Source: JACCYI01 sp963828075
Lineage (GTDB): Bacteria > Actinomycetota > Thermoleophilia > Solirubrobacterales > Solirubrobacteraceae
Length of the DNA stretch: 64,000 nt
Direction of reading: 5' to 3'
NCBI GenBank assembly: GCA_963828075.1
Contig: CAWHDH010000021.1
Coordinates: forward strand, 3,658,001-3,722,000
Within the stretch, counting starts at the first letter, position 1, and each line of letters starts with the position of its first letter. Shown here one piece after another: positions 13,646 through 23,004 of this stretch. The translations under genes were made by a program, and so were the position numbers. The notes under the pieces were generated by a model. It saw only the letters and a program-made list of their open reading frames with translations, had not been told where the DNA came from and did no database searches.

Positions 13646-16600
13646 GAGCTCCCGTTGCCGGCGAAGGCCATCGCGTCGGCCGCGGGCTGCGGGCGCGCGA
13701 ACAGGTAGCCCTGCTGGAAGCGGCAGCCCATGGCGCGCAGGCGGTCGCGCTGGGCGGGCTCCTCGACGCCTTCGGCGATGACCCGGAGCCCCAGCGCGCC
13801 GGCCATCTCGACCGCCGCCCGGGCGATCGCCGCCGGCCGCGGCTGGCGCACCTCGAGGGTGAACGAGCGGTCGAGCTTGAGCACGTCGAGCGGATAGCGC
13901 TGCAGGTAGGCGAGCGACGAGTACCCGGTGCCGAAGTCGTCGAGCGCGAGCGCGACGCCGAGCCCCTGGAGGTGGGCGAGCACGTCGGCCGCGCCGGCTG
14001 ACTCGATCAGCAGCCGCTCGGTGATCTCGAGGCCGAGCCGCTCGGCCGGCAGGCCGGCGGCGGCGAGCGCGGCCTCGACGTCCTCGACCAGCTCCGGGCC
14101 GAGCTCGCTGGGTGACAGGTTCACCCACACGCGGGTCGCGCCACGGTCGTGTTCGGCGAGCTCCGCGCACGCGGCGTGCAGCGCCCACCGGCCGAGCGCC
14201 GCGATCTGCCGCGTCTCCTCGGCGACGCAGATGAAGCTGTCGGGCATCAGCAGCCCGCGCTCGGGGTGCTGCCAGCGCAGCAGCGCTTCGTAGCCCGACG
14301 CGACGCCGGTGTCGAGGTCGACGATCGGCTGATGGTGGAGCCGCAGCTCTCCCCGCTCGACGGCACCGCGCAGCGCGGACTCGACCGAGTGGCGCTCGAG
14401 CAGCCGGGCGCGCAGCGCGGCGTCGAAGACCTCGAACCGCGCGCCGCCGCGCTCCTTGGCGCGGTACATCGCGACGTCCGCGTCGCGGAGCAGCTCGGCG
14501 GCGCTCGAGTGACCGTCGAACGCGACGGCGACGCCGACGCTCGCCGTGACGAAGGCGGCATGCCCGCCGGCCTCGATCGGCCGCGCCAGTTCGTCGAGCA
14601 GGCGCTGGGCGAGCAGTCCCACCCGCAGGTCGGCCTCCTCGCCACTGCACACCACCACGAACTCGTCGCCGCCGAGGCGCGCGACGATGTCCTCGCGGCG
14701 CACGACGTCCCGCAGCCGGCCCGCGACGGTGGCGAGCAGCTCGTCGCCCGCGCCGTGGCCGACCGTTTCGTTGATCATCTTGAACCGGTCGAGGTCGATG
14801 AGCATGACCGCGACGGGCGTCCGGTGGCGCGCGGCGAGGGCGAGGGCCTGCTCGATCTGCGTGCCCAGCAGGGTGCGGTTGGGCAGGCGTGTGAGCGGAT
14901 CCTCGAGCGCGCGACGGCGCATCTCGGCCTCGGCCGCGTCGCGGTCGAGGGCGCTCGCGAGGACGTGCGCGACCGCCTCCAGGAAGTGGACGTCGTTGTC
15001 GCCGAACCGGCGGTCGCGCGCGGGCTCGTGCGCGATGAGCACGCAGCTCGACCCGGACCGCTGGCGGATCGGCACGCTGATGCCCCGCCACAGCCCGTGC
15101 TCCTGGGAGACCTCCGGCACGACGAAGCGGTCCTCGGCGGCGAGGTCGTTGGCGATGACCGGCTCGTCGCGCAGCAGCGTGTACCCCGACTGCGAGCCGG
15201 TGCCTGCCGCGAGGATGGTCTTCCACGCGATCGACCGGCGCGCCGAGGCGGCGATCCGCAGCGGCCCGCCCGGGCTCGCCGCGCGGGCGATCATGCAGTG
15301 CTCGGTGGCGAGCGTCCGCGCGACGGTCCCGACGGCACGATCGAGCAGGCGGTTGATCTCCGCCGTCTCGAGCGCGAGGTGCCCGAGCTCGGAGATCGCC
15401 GCCTTCTCGCGCTCGCTCTGGCGGTGGGCGGTCACGTCCTGGATCTGCGCGGAGTAGTAGCCGACGTCCCCGGCGTCGTCCTCCACGTACACCGAGGTGA
15501 GCTGGGCGTCGACGCCGGCCCCGTCGGGCCGCAGGTAGCGGACCTCGTACGGCCCGGCGTGCGAGCGGCTCCCGGCGTCCCGGAGGCGCCGGCTGAAGAG
15601 CTTGCGCGCCTCAGGCTGCATGTGCTCCAGGACGGACCGGCCGACGAGCTCGCTCGCCGGGCGCCCCAGCATCCGGCACAGCGCGGTGTTGACCCGCAGC
15701 CACCGCAGGTCGCGATCGAGCAGCGCCATGCCGATCGGCGCGTGCTCGAAGCCGCGCTCGAAGCGCCGGCTCAGGTACAGCCGGCCGACCTCGAGGATCG
15801 TGATGCCGGCACGGACCCCGGCGACGGCGAGCGCCATGAATGCCAGCGACCGCGCGACGTCGTGCAGCTCCCAGCGCCAGTCCACGACCAGCAGCGCGAA
15901 CGCCCCCACCGCGCACGCCGCCGGGAAGGCGACCACGCGCGGGTCGGTCAGGCGGACGGTGCCCCGTTCCGGCCGCGGCTGCCATGCCGCAGCGCCCAGC
16001 AGGAGCATGGCCAGCGGATAGCCGACGCTGACGAGCAGCCCCGGCTCGAACCCGATCTCGGTGACCACCGCGCGGATGCGGATCAGGTCGCCGACGGTGA
16101 ACACGGCGAACGACGCGGCGAGCACGAGCCACATCCGACCCGGCCGCCAACTCGACAGCGACACCGCCCACAGGCACGTCGCCAGCAGCAGGACGTCGCC
16201 GGCCGGATAGGCGAGCCAGACGTGCACCACCGCGGTTCCGTGGAAGGCCGCCTCCACGCGCCCAGGCACGCCGACCGCCGCCAGGCAGGCGGCGAGCCCC
16301 AGCGCGCCGATCGCGCCGTCGAGCCAGAGACTCCGCGGCAGCGAGCCCACCCGCGCAGCGAGCAGGAGCAGGAGCGCGGTGTAGACGAGCGGGTAGAACG
16401 CGAGCCAGCCGAGGTGGCTGGCGGCGGACGCGCCGGTGACGTCGCCGGGATCGCCGGTGACGACGAAGACGAGCGTCGCGAGCCCGTAGGCGGCCGCGCC
16501 GGCGGCCATGAGGCTCCAGGCCAGGCGGTCCTCCACGCGGCGGGCGGCCCGCAGGGTGCACGCGCCGGCCGCCGCGGCGTAGAGGGCCGCGACCACCCAG

Positions 16601-16746
16601 TCGCGCAGCACCACGTGCAGTCCCTGGCCGCCGAATTCGAGCGCCCCGGCCCCGACGTAGAGGGTGAGGATCAGGCCGGCGAGTCCGCCGAGCAGCGCGG
16701 CGTTCTTCGAGAGAACGCCCGTACGGCTCGCGGACTGTGGATGCAT
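13642..16746 (-). CDS. Membrane PAS-GAF-GGDEF-EAL cyclic-di-GMP enzyme
   Basis: The 1034-residue protein begins with about nine hydrophobic segments (residues 15-325). A PAS domain follows (FEHAPIGMALLDRDLRWLRVNTALCRMLGRP), then a GAF domain (about 470-610). The GGDEF domain contains RLGGDEFVVV preceded by an intact I-site (RRED five residues before). The EAL domain contains YEALLRW, VNLSPSEL, EITERLL, LDDFGTGYSSL, LKLDRSF and QQGYLFARP. All catalytic motifs are present, so both diguanylate cyclase and phosphodiesterase activity are possible. A CAGGAGG ribosome binding site lies 6 bases before the ATG. A palindrome lies about 30 bases upstream. Confidence 0.9.
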   Translation of the reverse strand: MHPQSASRTGVLSKNAALLGGLAGLILTLYVGAGALEFGGQGLHVVLRDWVVAALYAAAAGACTLRAARRVEDRLAWSLMAAGAAAYGLATLVFVVTGDPGDVTGASAASHLGWLAFYPLVYTALLLLLAARVGSLPRSLWLDGAIGALGLAACLAAVGVPGRVEAAFHGTAVVHVWLAYPAGDVLLLATCLWAVSLSSWRPGRMWLVLAASFAVFTVGDLIRIRAVVTEIGFEPGLLVSVGYPLAMLLLGAAAWQPRPERGTVRLTDPRVVAFPAACAVGAFALLVVDWRWELHDVARSLAFMALAVAGVRAGITILEVGRLYLSRRFERGFEHAPIGMALLDRDLRWLRVNTALCRMLGRPASELVGRSVLEHMQPEARKLFSRRLRDAGSRSHAGPYEVRYLRPDGAGVDAQLTSVYVEDDAGDVGYYSAQIQDVTAHRQSEREKAAISELGHLALETAEINRLLDRAVGTVARTLATEHCMIARAASPGGPLRIAASARRSIAWKTILAAGTGSQSGYTLLRDEPVIANDLAAEDRFVVPEVSQEHGLWRGISVPIRQRSGSSCVLIAHEPARDRRFGDNDVHFLEAVAHVLASALDRDAAEAEMRRRALEDPLTRLPNRTLLGTQIEQALALAARHRTPVAVMLIDLDRFKMINETVGHGAGDELLATVAGRLRDVVRREDIVARLGGDEFVVVCSGEEADLRVGLLAQRLLDELARPIEAGGHAAFVTASVGVAVAFDGHSSAAELLRDADVAMYRAKERGGARFEVFDAALRARLLERHSVESALRGAVERGELRLHHQPIVDLDTGVASGYEALLRWQHPERGLLMPDSFICVAEETRQIAALGRWALHAACAELAEHDRGATRVWVNLSPSELGPELVEDVEAALAAAGLPAERLGLEITERLLIESAGAADVLAHLQGLGVALALDDFGTGYSSLAYLQRYPLDVLKLDRSFTLEVRQPRPAAIARAAVEMAGALGLRVIAEGVEEPAQRDRLRAMGCRFQQGYLFARPQPAADAMAFAGNGSS

Positions 16747-16777
16747 CCGGTGCCTCCTGACTCAGACGGCCGAGGTG

Positions 16778-16795
16778 TGGTAATGACCGTTACCA
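16778..16795. promoter_or_regulatory. Candidate operator TGGTAA-N6-TTACCA
   Basis: Perfect six-base arms lie 32 bases upstream of the GGDEF-EAL start codon. They sit in the 117-base gap behind the beta-propeller gene, in a locally AT-richer stretch. The binding protein is unknown. Confidence 0.4.
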
Positions 16796-16863
16796 GATTC
16801 CGAGGCCGGAGGAAGCTCTGACGTACGACGTCAGACCGCCGTTGAACGACGGCTGGCTACCGC

Positions 16864-18789
16864 TCAGCGAGGGCCGTCGGTCGTCGGCGGATCACGCGGC
16901 GGCTCGGGCCGCGCGCGCCGCGGGAAGGCGGTGAAGCTGACGGGGGCGAGATTGTCGAGCCGGTTGGCGCCGAGCCCGGTGTAGGACAGCGTGTAGAGCT
17001 TGTCGTCGATCACGAGCGAGCGGCCGATCGGCGGCGGGCCCTCGGGACCCGCCGGGTGCTGGACGCGGCCCGCCTCCGACAGCGCGCTGGCTCCGATGCG
17101 GAAGCCGACGGTGCCGGCGAACGTCGGCGTGCCCTTCTCCGGGTCGTACGACTGCAGCGGGACGACGGCGAGCGACGACGGCGCCCAGAACAGGAACGCG
17201 TGCGGATCGAACTCCGCGTCGGTGGAGGTCCCGTCACCGAGCGTGACCTGCGAGAGCCGGGTCGGCTTGGCGGCGTCGGCGACGTCGAACAGCGAGAGCT
17301 GGGCCCCGCGCCGCCGGCCCTCCTCCGTCGCGTCCTGGCCGACGCCGAGCAGACGGTCGTCGCCGACCGGATGGAGGTAGGCCGAGTAGCCGAGGATCTT
17401 GAGCTCGCCGGCGACCCGTGGCGCGGCGGGGTTGGAGAGGTCGAGCGTGTAGAGCGGGTCGGTCTGGCGGAAGGTCACGACGTAGCCGCGCTCGCCGATG
17501 AAGCGGACGCCGAAGATCCGCTCCCCGCGGCCGAGCCCGCCGACCTTCCCGGCCTGGGCGAGCGCCCGGCCGCTCTCGGCGAGCACGGTGACGAAGCTCT
17601 CGGACTCACCGGCCTGGTTGCCGCGGTCGACCAGGAAATCGGGCTCCGTCGTCGTGGCGACACGGAGCCGGCCTTCGTGCTCGGAGAGGGCGTACTGGTT
17701 GAGGATGAAGCCCTCGACCCGGCCCGACGAGCGGTACTCGGTCACCTCGGGCTTGGAGGTATCGAACCGGTGGATCTCGGTGCCCACGGTCCCCTGCGGC
17801 ACGCGCCCCGCCTCGACCGCGGCGGAGTAGCGGCGACTCGCGATGTAGAGGCTCGTCGGCGACCCGTAGACGGTGTCGGCGCCGGCCATGATCGCGTCGC
17901 GGTCGACGGAGAACAGGCCCTGGTCGAGATCGACGGTCAGGACGGTCAGCAGGTTGAGGCCTGAGAACTCGCGCGGGCGGCGCACGTCGTCGCACCCGAC
18001 GACCGAGCGGCGGAACGTGCGGCCCGAGATGCGGCTGCGCAGGACGGTCCGCGGCACCAGCGCCCGCAGGTTCGCGCGCGCGAGCGGCGACTGTATCGTG
18101 ACCTCCGGGGACGACGCGATGACGATCCTCGCGGTGCCGCCGGTCAACCGGCCGTCGACGAACCGGCCGGGGAGGTCGAGTGTCCGGCGCACCGTCATGG
18201 CCGCCGCGTTGTCGACGCCGATCTCGGTGAGGCGGGTGAGCTCCTCGCCCTCGGTGACGTTGGCCAGCATGAGGATGCGGTCGCCGCGCAGGAGCATCTG
18301 GTGGCCGAAGCCGTCGAGCTCCATCGTCCCGACGAGCTTGGGGGCGTCGCCGGTGACGTCGACCGCGTGGAGCGAACCCTCGGCGATCGAGAAGACGCGC
18401 TTGCCGTCCGTCTTGACGATGTCGGGCTCGTCGACGCCGAGCTCCTGCACGTTCGTGCCGGAGAAGACCGGGCCGCCCGTGCCGCCGCCGCTGCTGTCCT
18501 TCTCCGGCGAAGCGCCGGCCTGCTGCTGGGTGGTCGGAGTCGGCCCGGGGGCGGCAAGTACCTGCGGCGGGGGGGCGTCCACTCGGAGGGGCCCACCCGA
18601 GCCTTCGATGCGCCGCGCGTTGCGCCGGGCGTAGGAGACGATCGAGGGGCAGGAATCGAACGGCAGCAGGCGCGGCGCGGACTTACGCGCGGCTGCGGCG
18701 GGGCTCGCCCCGGCCAGGGCGACGGCGACGGCCGCGAGACCGACCGCGATCGCAGACGAATCCCGCGCCCAGCGCAGCCTCGGTCCCAT
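16864..18789 (-). CDS. Secreted beta-propeller-domain protein
   Basis: The 641-residue product has a signal peptide (hydrophobic residues 10-30, ending GASPAAAAR). A Pro/Gly linker leads to SGTNVQELGVDEPDIVKTDGKRVFSIAEGSLHAVDVTG, the hallmark of the C-terminal beta-propeller family (PF09826). Repeated blades with LDLSNPAAPRVAGELKILGYSAYLHPVGDDRLLGVGQD continue to the end. Such proteins are exported, and their ligand or partner is not known. The start ATG 18789 sits 6 bases after a TACGCT box, so the mRNA is probably leaderless. The gene is divergent from ogt. Confidence 0.85.
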   Translation of the reverse strand: MGPRLRWARDSSAIAVGLAAVAVALAGASPAAAARKSAPRLLPFDSCPSIVSYARRNARRIEGSGGPLRVDAPPPQVLAAPGPTPTTQQQAGASPEKDSSGGGTGGPVFSGTNVQELGVDEPDIVKTDGKRVFSIAEGSLHAVDVTGDAPKLVGTMELDGFGHQMLLRGDRILMLANVTEGEELTRLTEIGVDNAAAMTVRRTLDLPGRFVDGRLTGGTARIVIASSPEVTIQSPLARANLRALVPRTVLRSRISGRTFRRSVVGCDDVRRPREFSGLNLLTVLTVDLDQGLFSVDRDAIMAGADTVYGSPTSLYIASRRYSAAVEAGRVPQGTVGTEIHRFDTSKPEVTEYRSSGRVEGFILNQYALSEHEGRLRVATTTEPDFLVDRGNQAGESESFVTVLAESGRALAQAGKVGGLGRGERIFGVRFIGERGYVVTFRQTDPLYTLDLSNPAAPRVAGELKILGYSAYLHPVGDDRLLGVGQDATEEGRRRGAQLSLFDVADAAKPTRLSQVTLGDGTSTDAEFDPHAFLFWAPSSLAVVPLQSYDPEKGTPTFAGTVGFRIGASALSEAGRVQHPAGPEGPPPIGRSLVIDDKLYTLSYTGLGANRLDNLAPVSFTAFPRRARPEPPRDPPTTDGPR

Positions 18790-18795
18790 GCGGCG

Positions 18796-18801
18796 AGCGT
18801 A
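18796..18801 (-). promoter_or_regulatory. -10 box TACGCT for beta-propeller gene
   Basis: On the minus strand the hexamer ends 6 bases before ATG 18789. Confidence 0.5.
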
Positions 18802-18864
18802 GCGCAGGCGCGCCAAGGCGGCGAGCGCTCACGTTCCGCCGCGGACCAACGTTTCATAGCCGTG

Positions 18865-19377
18865 ATGCTCCATACCACCATCCCCAGCCCGGTCGGCGAC
18901 CTGCTCCTCCTCGGTGACGAGGCCGCCCTGCACTCCGTCGTGTTCCCCGACTACCGCGTCCCGCCCGGGGCCCGCCGGTCAGACGCCGCGTTCGCCCGCG
19001 CCCGCGAGCAGTTCGAGAGGTACTTCGCCGGCGAGCTCACCGAGTTCGACCTCCCGCTCGCCCCCGTGGGCACGCCGTTCCAGCACCAGGTCTGGGCCGC
19101 CTTGCGCGCGATCCCCTACGGCGAGACCCGCTCCTACGGCGAGCTCGCCGCGCAGATCGGCCGGCCCGGCGCCGCGCGCGCCGTCGGCCTCGCCAACGGC
19201 CGCAACCCGCTGCCGATCGTCGTGCCGTGCCACCGGGTCATCGGCGCGAACGGGTCGCTGACCGGCTTCGGCGGCGGCATCGAGCGCAAGGCCGCGCTCC
19301 TCGCGCTCGAGTCCCGTTATCTGGCCAGCTCGGCCACCGCGTCGAGCAGCCGCTCGGCGTCGCTCGTGCTGTTGTAG
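18865..19377 (+). CDS. ogt: Methylated-DNA-protein cysteine methyltransferase
   Basis: The 170-residue product carries the active-site PCHRVIG with the acceptor Cys. Also present are GTPFQHQVWAALRAIPYGETRSYGELAAQIGRPGAARAVGLANGRNPLPIVV (helix-turn-helix with Arg finger) and the closing GSLTGFGGGIERKAALLALE. It removes O6-alkyl groups from guanine in DNA by irreversible self-alkylation. The conserved domain ends near residue 150. The extra 20 residues (Ser/Ala-rich) run through the 3' end of the convergent aminotransferase gene, a 61-base tail overlap. ATG 18865 is used, and GTG 18862 is adjacent. Confidence 0.95.
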   Translation: MLHTTIPSPVGDLLLLGDEAALHSVVFPDYRVPPGARRSDAAFARAREQFERYFAGELTEFDLPLAPVGTPFQHQVWAALRAIPYGETRSYGELAAQIGRPGAARAVGLANGRNPLPIVVPCHRVIGANGSLTGFGGGIERKAALLALESRYLASSATASSSRSASLVLL

Positions 19378-20462
19378 TGCACGAAGCCCGCGCGCACGGC
19401 GCCGTCGGGCTGCAGCGCGAGGTGATGGAAGAGCTCGTAGGCGTAGTAGTCGCCGTCCCAGACTGCGATCCGCTTCTCCGCCAGCGCGGCGGCGACCTGC
19501 GCCGAGGTGAAGCCCTCGACGTTGAACATCAGGGTCGCGGTCCGGTTGGCGGCGGCGCCGTAGATGTGCACCCCCGGCGTGGTCGCGAGCCCGGCCAGGA
19601 CCGCGCCGAGCAGCGCGTCCTCGTGAGCGCGCACGCCCGCCCAGCCCGTCGCGATCATGTAGTCGGCGGCCGCGCGGACACCGGCGAGCGACTCGAACGG
19701 CAGCGTCCCGAGCTCCCAGCGGTCGGGCACGTCGTCGCTCGACGGGCGCAGCTTGTCCGGCTCGAGCTCGGCGAGCAGCTCCGGCCGGCCCCAGAGGATC
19801 CCGATGTGCGGGCCGAACCACTTGTACGCCGAGCACACCAGGGCGTCGCACCCCAGCGCGGCGACGTCGATCTCCCGGTGCGGGGCGGCGTGGACGGCGT
19901 CGACGAAGACGCGCGCGCCGGCCCGGTGGGCGGCGGCGACGATGCCGGGCACCTCAGGGATCGTCCCGCACGCGTTCGACGCCGCGGTGACGGCGACCCA
20001 GCGGGTGCGCTCGCCGAGGACCGCCTCGACCGCGCGGGCTCCCAGCTCGAGCGTGTCGGGCTCCGGATCGGCGAAGCGGACGGTCGCCCCGGCGCGTTCG
20101 GCGGCGATCAGCCAGGGGCGGACGTTGCCGTCGTGGTCCAGGCGCGTGCACACGATCTCGTCGCCGGGCGCGAGGGTGCGGCCCACCGCGGCGGAGAAGC
20201 GCATCGTCATCGCGGTCATGCTCGGCCCGAAGGCCACGCCGCGGGGGTCGCCGCCGAGCAGCGCGCCGACGCTCGCGCGGGTGCCGGCCACCAACTCGTC
20301 CGTGGCGTGCGCCGCGGCGAACGCGCCGCCGTGGTTGGCGGAGCGCCCGGAGCGCATCCACTCGTCCATCGCCTCGATCGAGGCGTCGACCATCTGCGTG
20401 CCGGCGGGCCCGTCGAGGCGCGCCCAGCCGTCGGACAGCCCGGGGAAGCGGTCGCGGTTCAT
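19317..20462 (-). CDS. Class V aminotransferase, cysteine-desulfurase-like
   Basis: The 381-residue PLP enzyme has a conserved N-terminal LDGPAGTQMV, the substrate/phosphate loop GPSMTAMTMRFSAAVGR, the aspartate strand VFVDAVHAAPH and the Schiff-base lysine in CSAYKWFGPHIG. It resembles the SufS-like cysteine desulfurase-like subgroup (TIGR01976). The persulfide-forming active-site Cys loop is not evident, so a desulfurase activity is uncertain. A GAGGA ribosome binding site lies 8 bases before the ATG. It follows the Nudix gene by 31 bases on the same strand, probably as an operon. Confidence 0.8.
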   Translation of the reverse strand: MNRDRFPGLSDGWARLDGPAGTQMVDASIEAMDEWMRSGRSANHGGAFAAAHATDELVAGTRASVGALLGGDPRGVAFGPSMTAMTMRFSAAVGRTLAPGDEIVCTRLDHDGNVRPWLIAAERAGATVRFADPEPDTLELGARAVEAVLGERTRWVAVTAASNACGTIPEVPGIVAAAHRAGARVFVDAVHAAPHREIDVAALGCDALVCSAYKWFGPHIGILWGRPELLAELEPDKLRPSSDDVPDRWELGTLPFESLAGVRAAADYMIATGWAGVRAHEDALLGAVLAGLATTPGVHIYGAAANRTATLMFNVEGFTSAQVAAALAEKRIAVWDGDYYAYELFHHLALQPDGAVRAGFVHYNSTSDAERLLDAVAELAR

Positions 20463-20493
20463 CTGTGGTTCCTCGGGCCTGCCGGAGGGGCCA

Positions 20494-20922
20494 CTAAATG
20501 AGTTCCAATGCGCGGGCGACGGTCGCGCGGTCGAAGTCGTAGGAGAGCCGCTCGAGCGCCTCGCCGGGCTCCGCCCACACCAGCTCGTCGACCTCGTGGT
20601 TCGGCTCGAAGGGTGAGGCCGCCGCGGGGTCGGTCTCCATGACCCAGTAGCGCACGGCCTTGGCTCGCCCCTTGCCGTCCGTGTAGTGGATCGGCGGCAG
20701 CTCAGCGCCGAGCGCCCCGCGCAGGCCGGTCTCCTCCTCGACCTCGCGAACGGCGGCGGTCACCCAGTCCTCGCCGCGGTCGAGCTTGCCCTTCGGCAGC
20801 GACCAGTCGTCGTAGCGGGGGCGGTGCACGAGCGCGATCTCGACCTCGTCGGGTGCCCCGCGCCGGAACACGACGCAGCCGGCGGCCTTCACCTCGGCGG
20901 TCTCGGGGTCCATGCGCCGCAT
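20494..20922 (-). CDS. Nudix hydrolase
   Basis: The 142-residue product contains a complete Nudix box (GKLDRGEDWVTAAVREVEEE followed by TGL), matching G-x5-E-x7-R-E-U-x-E-E-x-G-U. It is preceded by IALVHRPRYDDWSLPKGK, as in diadenosine-polyphosphate or phosphohistidine-type Nudix proteins. It probably hydrolyses a nucleoside diphosphate derivative using Mg2+. ATG 20922 and ATG 20913 are both possible and the difference is three residues. It is divergent from the flavin monooxygenase gene. Confidence 0.9.
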   Translation of the reverse strand: MRRMDPETAEVKAAGCVVFRRGAPDEVEIALVHRPRYDDWSLPKGKLDRGEDWVTAAVREVEEETGLRGALGAELPPIHYTDGKGRAKAVRYWVMETDPAAASPFEPNHEVDELVWAEPGEALERLSYDFDRATVARALELI

Positions 20923-20939
20923 CTTGGCATCCGCGGAAC

Positions 20940-20969
20940 TTGACGGGGGCGTCACCTTTGTCGTACCGT
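20940..20969 (+). promoter_or_regulatory. Promoter TTGACG-N18-TACCGT of flavin monooxygenase
   Basis: The -10 box ends 7 bases before ATG 20977, giving a leaderless transcript. The 18-base spacer equals that of the ArsR promoter. Confidence 0.6.
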
Positions 20970-20976
20970 CGTCGGC

Positions 20977-22344
20977 ATGCCGCCACTGCCCACCGCCTGC
21001 GTGATCGGAGCCGGCTCGTCGGGCATCGCCGCCGTCAAGGCGCTCCACGAGCGCGGCTTCGATGCCGTCTGCTTCGACAAGTCCGACCGCGTCGGTGGCA
21101 ACTGGGTGTGGCGCAACAAGAACCGGATGAGCTCGTCGTACCGCTCGCTGCACATCAACACGTCGCGCGAGCGGATGCAGTACTCGGACTTCCCGATGCC
21201 GAAGTCCTATCCCGACTTTCCGCACCACACCCACATCGCCCGCTACTTCGACGACTACGTCGACCACTTCGGCTTCCGCGACCGCATCCGCTTCGAGACC
21301 GGCGTCGAGCACGTCGCGCGGCGCTCCGACGGCGTCTGGGAGCTCTCGCTCGACAGCGGCGAGACGCAGTGCTGCGACGCGCTGTTCGTCGCCAACGGCC
21401 ACCACTGGGACAAGCGGATGCCCGAGCCCGCGTTCCCGGGCGCCGACACGTTCACCGGCGTGCAGATGCACTCGCACGACTACAAGGGTGAGGACCCTGA
21501 GTTCTTCCGCGACAGGACCGTCGTCGTGCTCGGGATGGGCAACTCCGCGATGGACATCGCGGTCGAGGCGAGCTTCAGCGCGACCGAGACGTTCCTGGCC
21601 GCGCGCCGCGGCGCCCACGTCATCCCGAAGTACCTGTTCGGCCGGCCGATGGACCAGATCGCCGGCTCGTCGCGCGTCCCGTTCGCGGTGCGCCGGCGCG
21701 TGTTCGAGGTGCTGCTGCGCGTCGCCCAGGGCGACATGGAGCGCTACGGGCTGCCGCGGCCGGATCACCGCTTCGGCGACGCGCACCCGACGATCTCCAA
21801 CGACATCCTCTCGCGCGTCGCCCACGGCGAGGTCACGCCGAAGCCGAACATCGCCCGCCTCGACGGCGACCGCGTCGTCTTCGCCGACGGCTCGAGCGTG
21901 CAGGCCGACATCGTCGTGTACTGCACCGGCTACAAGGTGACCTTCCCGTTCTTCGACGAGGGCTTCATCTCGGCGCCCGGCAACGACCTGCCGCTCTTCC
22001 GGCGCGTGTTCCATCCGGACGTGGACGGCGTGTACTTCATCGGCCTGCTGCAGCCGCTCGGCGCCATCATGCCGCTCGCAGAGGCGCAGTCGGCGTGGGT
22101 CTGCGACCACCTCGCCGGCCGCTACGCGCTGCCCGACCGGGCGGCGATGCGCGCCGACATCGCGGCCGAGCGGCGCCGGATGTTCCGCCGGTACGTCGCG
22201 TCGCCGCGGCACACGATGCAGGTCGACTACGACGACTACCTCGTCGCGCTGGCCCGTGAGCGCCGGGCGGGGGAGGAGCGAGCCCGCCGCCGCGGGTTCG
22301 CGCTGCCGGTGACCCCGCGCGCGGCGGCGCCGGTCGCGGCGTGA
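20977..22344 (+). CDS. Flavin-containing monooxygenase
   Basis: The 455-residue product has the FAD motif VIGAGSSGIAA at residues 9-19 and the FMO signature FTGVQMHSHDY (F-x-G-x3-H-x3-Y) around residue 162. The NADP motif VVLGMGNSAMDIA is around residue 184, and VVYCTGYKVTFPF is near the C-terminal third. The signature fits class B flavoprotein monooxygenases that oxygenate N, S or ketone substrates. Substrate is unknown. Its TGA overlaps the GTG of the following TetR gene (GTGA), so the enzyme and its probable regulator are made together. Confidence 0.9.
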   Translation: MPPLPTACVIGAGSSGIAAVKALHERGFDAVCFDKSDRVGGNWVWRNKNRMSSSYRSLHINTSRERMQYSDFPMPKSYPDFPHHTHIARYFDDYVDHFGFRDRIRFETGVEHVARRSDGVWELSLDSGETQCCDALFVANGHHWDKRMPEPAFPGADTFTGVQMHSHDYKGEDPEFFRDRTVVVLGMGNSAMDIAVEASFSATETFLAARRGAHVIPKYLFGRPMDQIAGSSRVPFAVRRRVFEVLLRVAQGDMERYGLPRPDHRFGDAHPTISNDILSRVAHGEVTPKPNIARLDGDRVVFADGSSVQADIVVYCTGYKVTFPFFDEGFISAPGNDLPLFRRVFHPDVDGVYFIGLLQPLGAIMPLAEAQSAWVCDHLAGRYALPDRAAMRADIAAERRRMFRRYVASPRHTMQVDYDDYLVALARERRAGEERARRRGFALPVTPRAAAPVAA

Positions 22345-22949
22345 CGGCGGCCGCTCCGACCGGGCGCCGCGAGGCGACCAAGGCAGCGAACCGCGCGGCG
22401 ATCTTGACGGCGGCTCGTGGCGTCTTCGGCGAGCTGGGCTACGGCGCCGCGAGCGTCCGCGACATCGTGCGCCGAACCGACCTCGCGGCCGGCACCTTCT
22501 ACAACTACTTCCCCGACAAAGAGGCAGTCTTCCGGGCGCTCGTCGAGGAGACGAGCGACGAGGCGCGCGCCCGCGTCGCCGCCGCGCGGGCTGCCGCCCG
22601 GAACCCGCGGGCATTCGTGGAGGAGGGTTTCCGCGCCTACTTCGCCTTCATCGTCGAGGACCCCGACCGGCACGCGTTCCTGCGCCGCAACGCCGGAACG
22701 ATCCGTTTCCTGTTCGACGATGTGGTGCTCCCGGCGGTGACGGGCGACCTCGTGCTGGATTTGCGCGCCGCCATAGGCCGCGGAGACCTTCCCGACGTGG
22801 ACGTGGAGTACACGGCGCACGCGATGATCGCGGTCGGCCTCGAGCTCGGCACGCGGCTGATCGAGCGCGATCCGCCCGACGTCGAAGGGGCAACCCGATT
22901 CGCGACCGAGCTCTTTCTTGGTGGCATGGCCCGGGTCGCGGCGCGCTAG
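22341..22949 (+). CDS. TetR/AcrR-family regulator
   Basis: The 202-residue protein has the N-terminal helix-turn-helix AAILTAARGVFGELGYGAASVRDIVRRTDLAAGTFYNYFPDKEAVFRALVEE. A helical ligand-binding domain follows with RAYFAFIVEDPDRHAFLRRNAGTIRFL. It is coupled to the flavin monooxygenase and most likely senses that enzyme's substrate. No palindrome is evident in the monooxygenase promoter itself, so the target site is not identified. Confidence 0.9.
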   Translation: MTAAAPTGRREATKAANRAAILTAARGVFGELGYGAASVRDIVRRTDLAAGTFYNYFPDKEAVFRALVEETSDEARARVAAARAAARNPRAFVEEGFRAYFAFIVEDPDRHAFLRRNAGTIRFLFDDVVLPAVTGDLVLDLRAAIGRGDLPDVDVEYTAHAMIAVGLELGTRLIERDPPDVEGATRFATELFLGGMARVAAR

Positions 22950-23004
22950 TTTCTTGGTGACGTTCCTGCTCAAGTCCTGGCAAGCAACGACCGAGACGAA
23001 GGCT

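Noticed and set aside
14149..16821. An 890-codon plus-strand frame opposite the GGDEF-EAL gene
   Set aside because: The minus strand carries complete PAS, GAF, GGDEF and EAL motifs; the plus-strand frame is an artefact of high GC.
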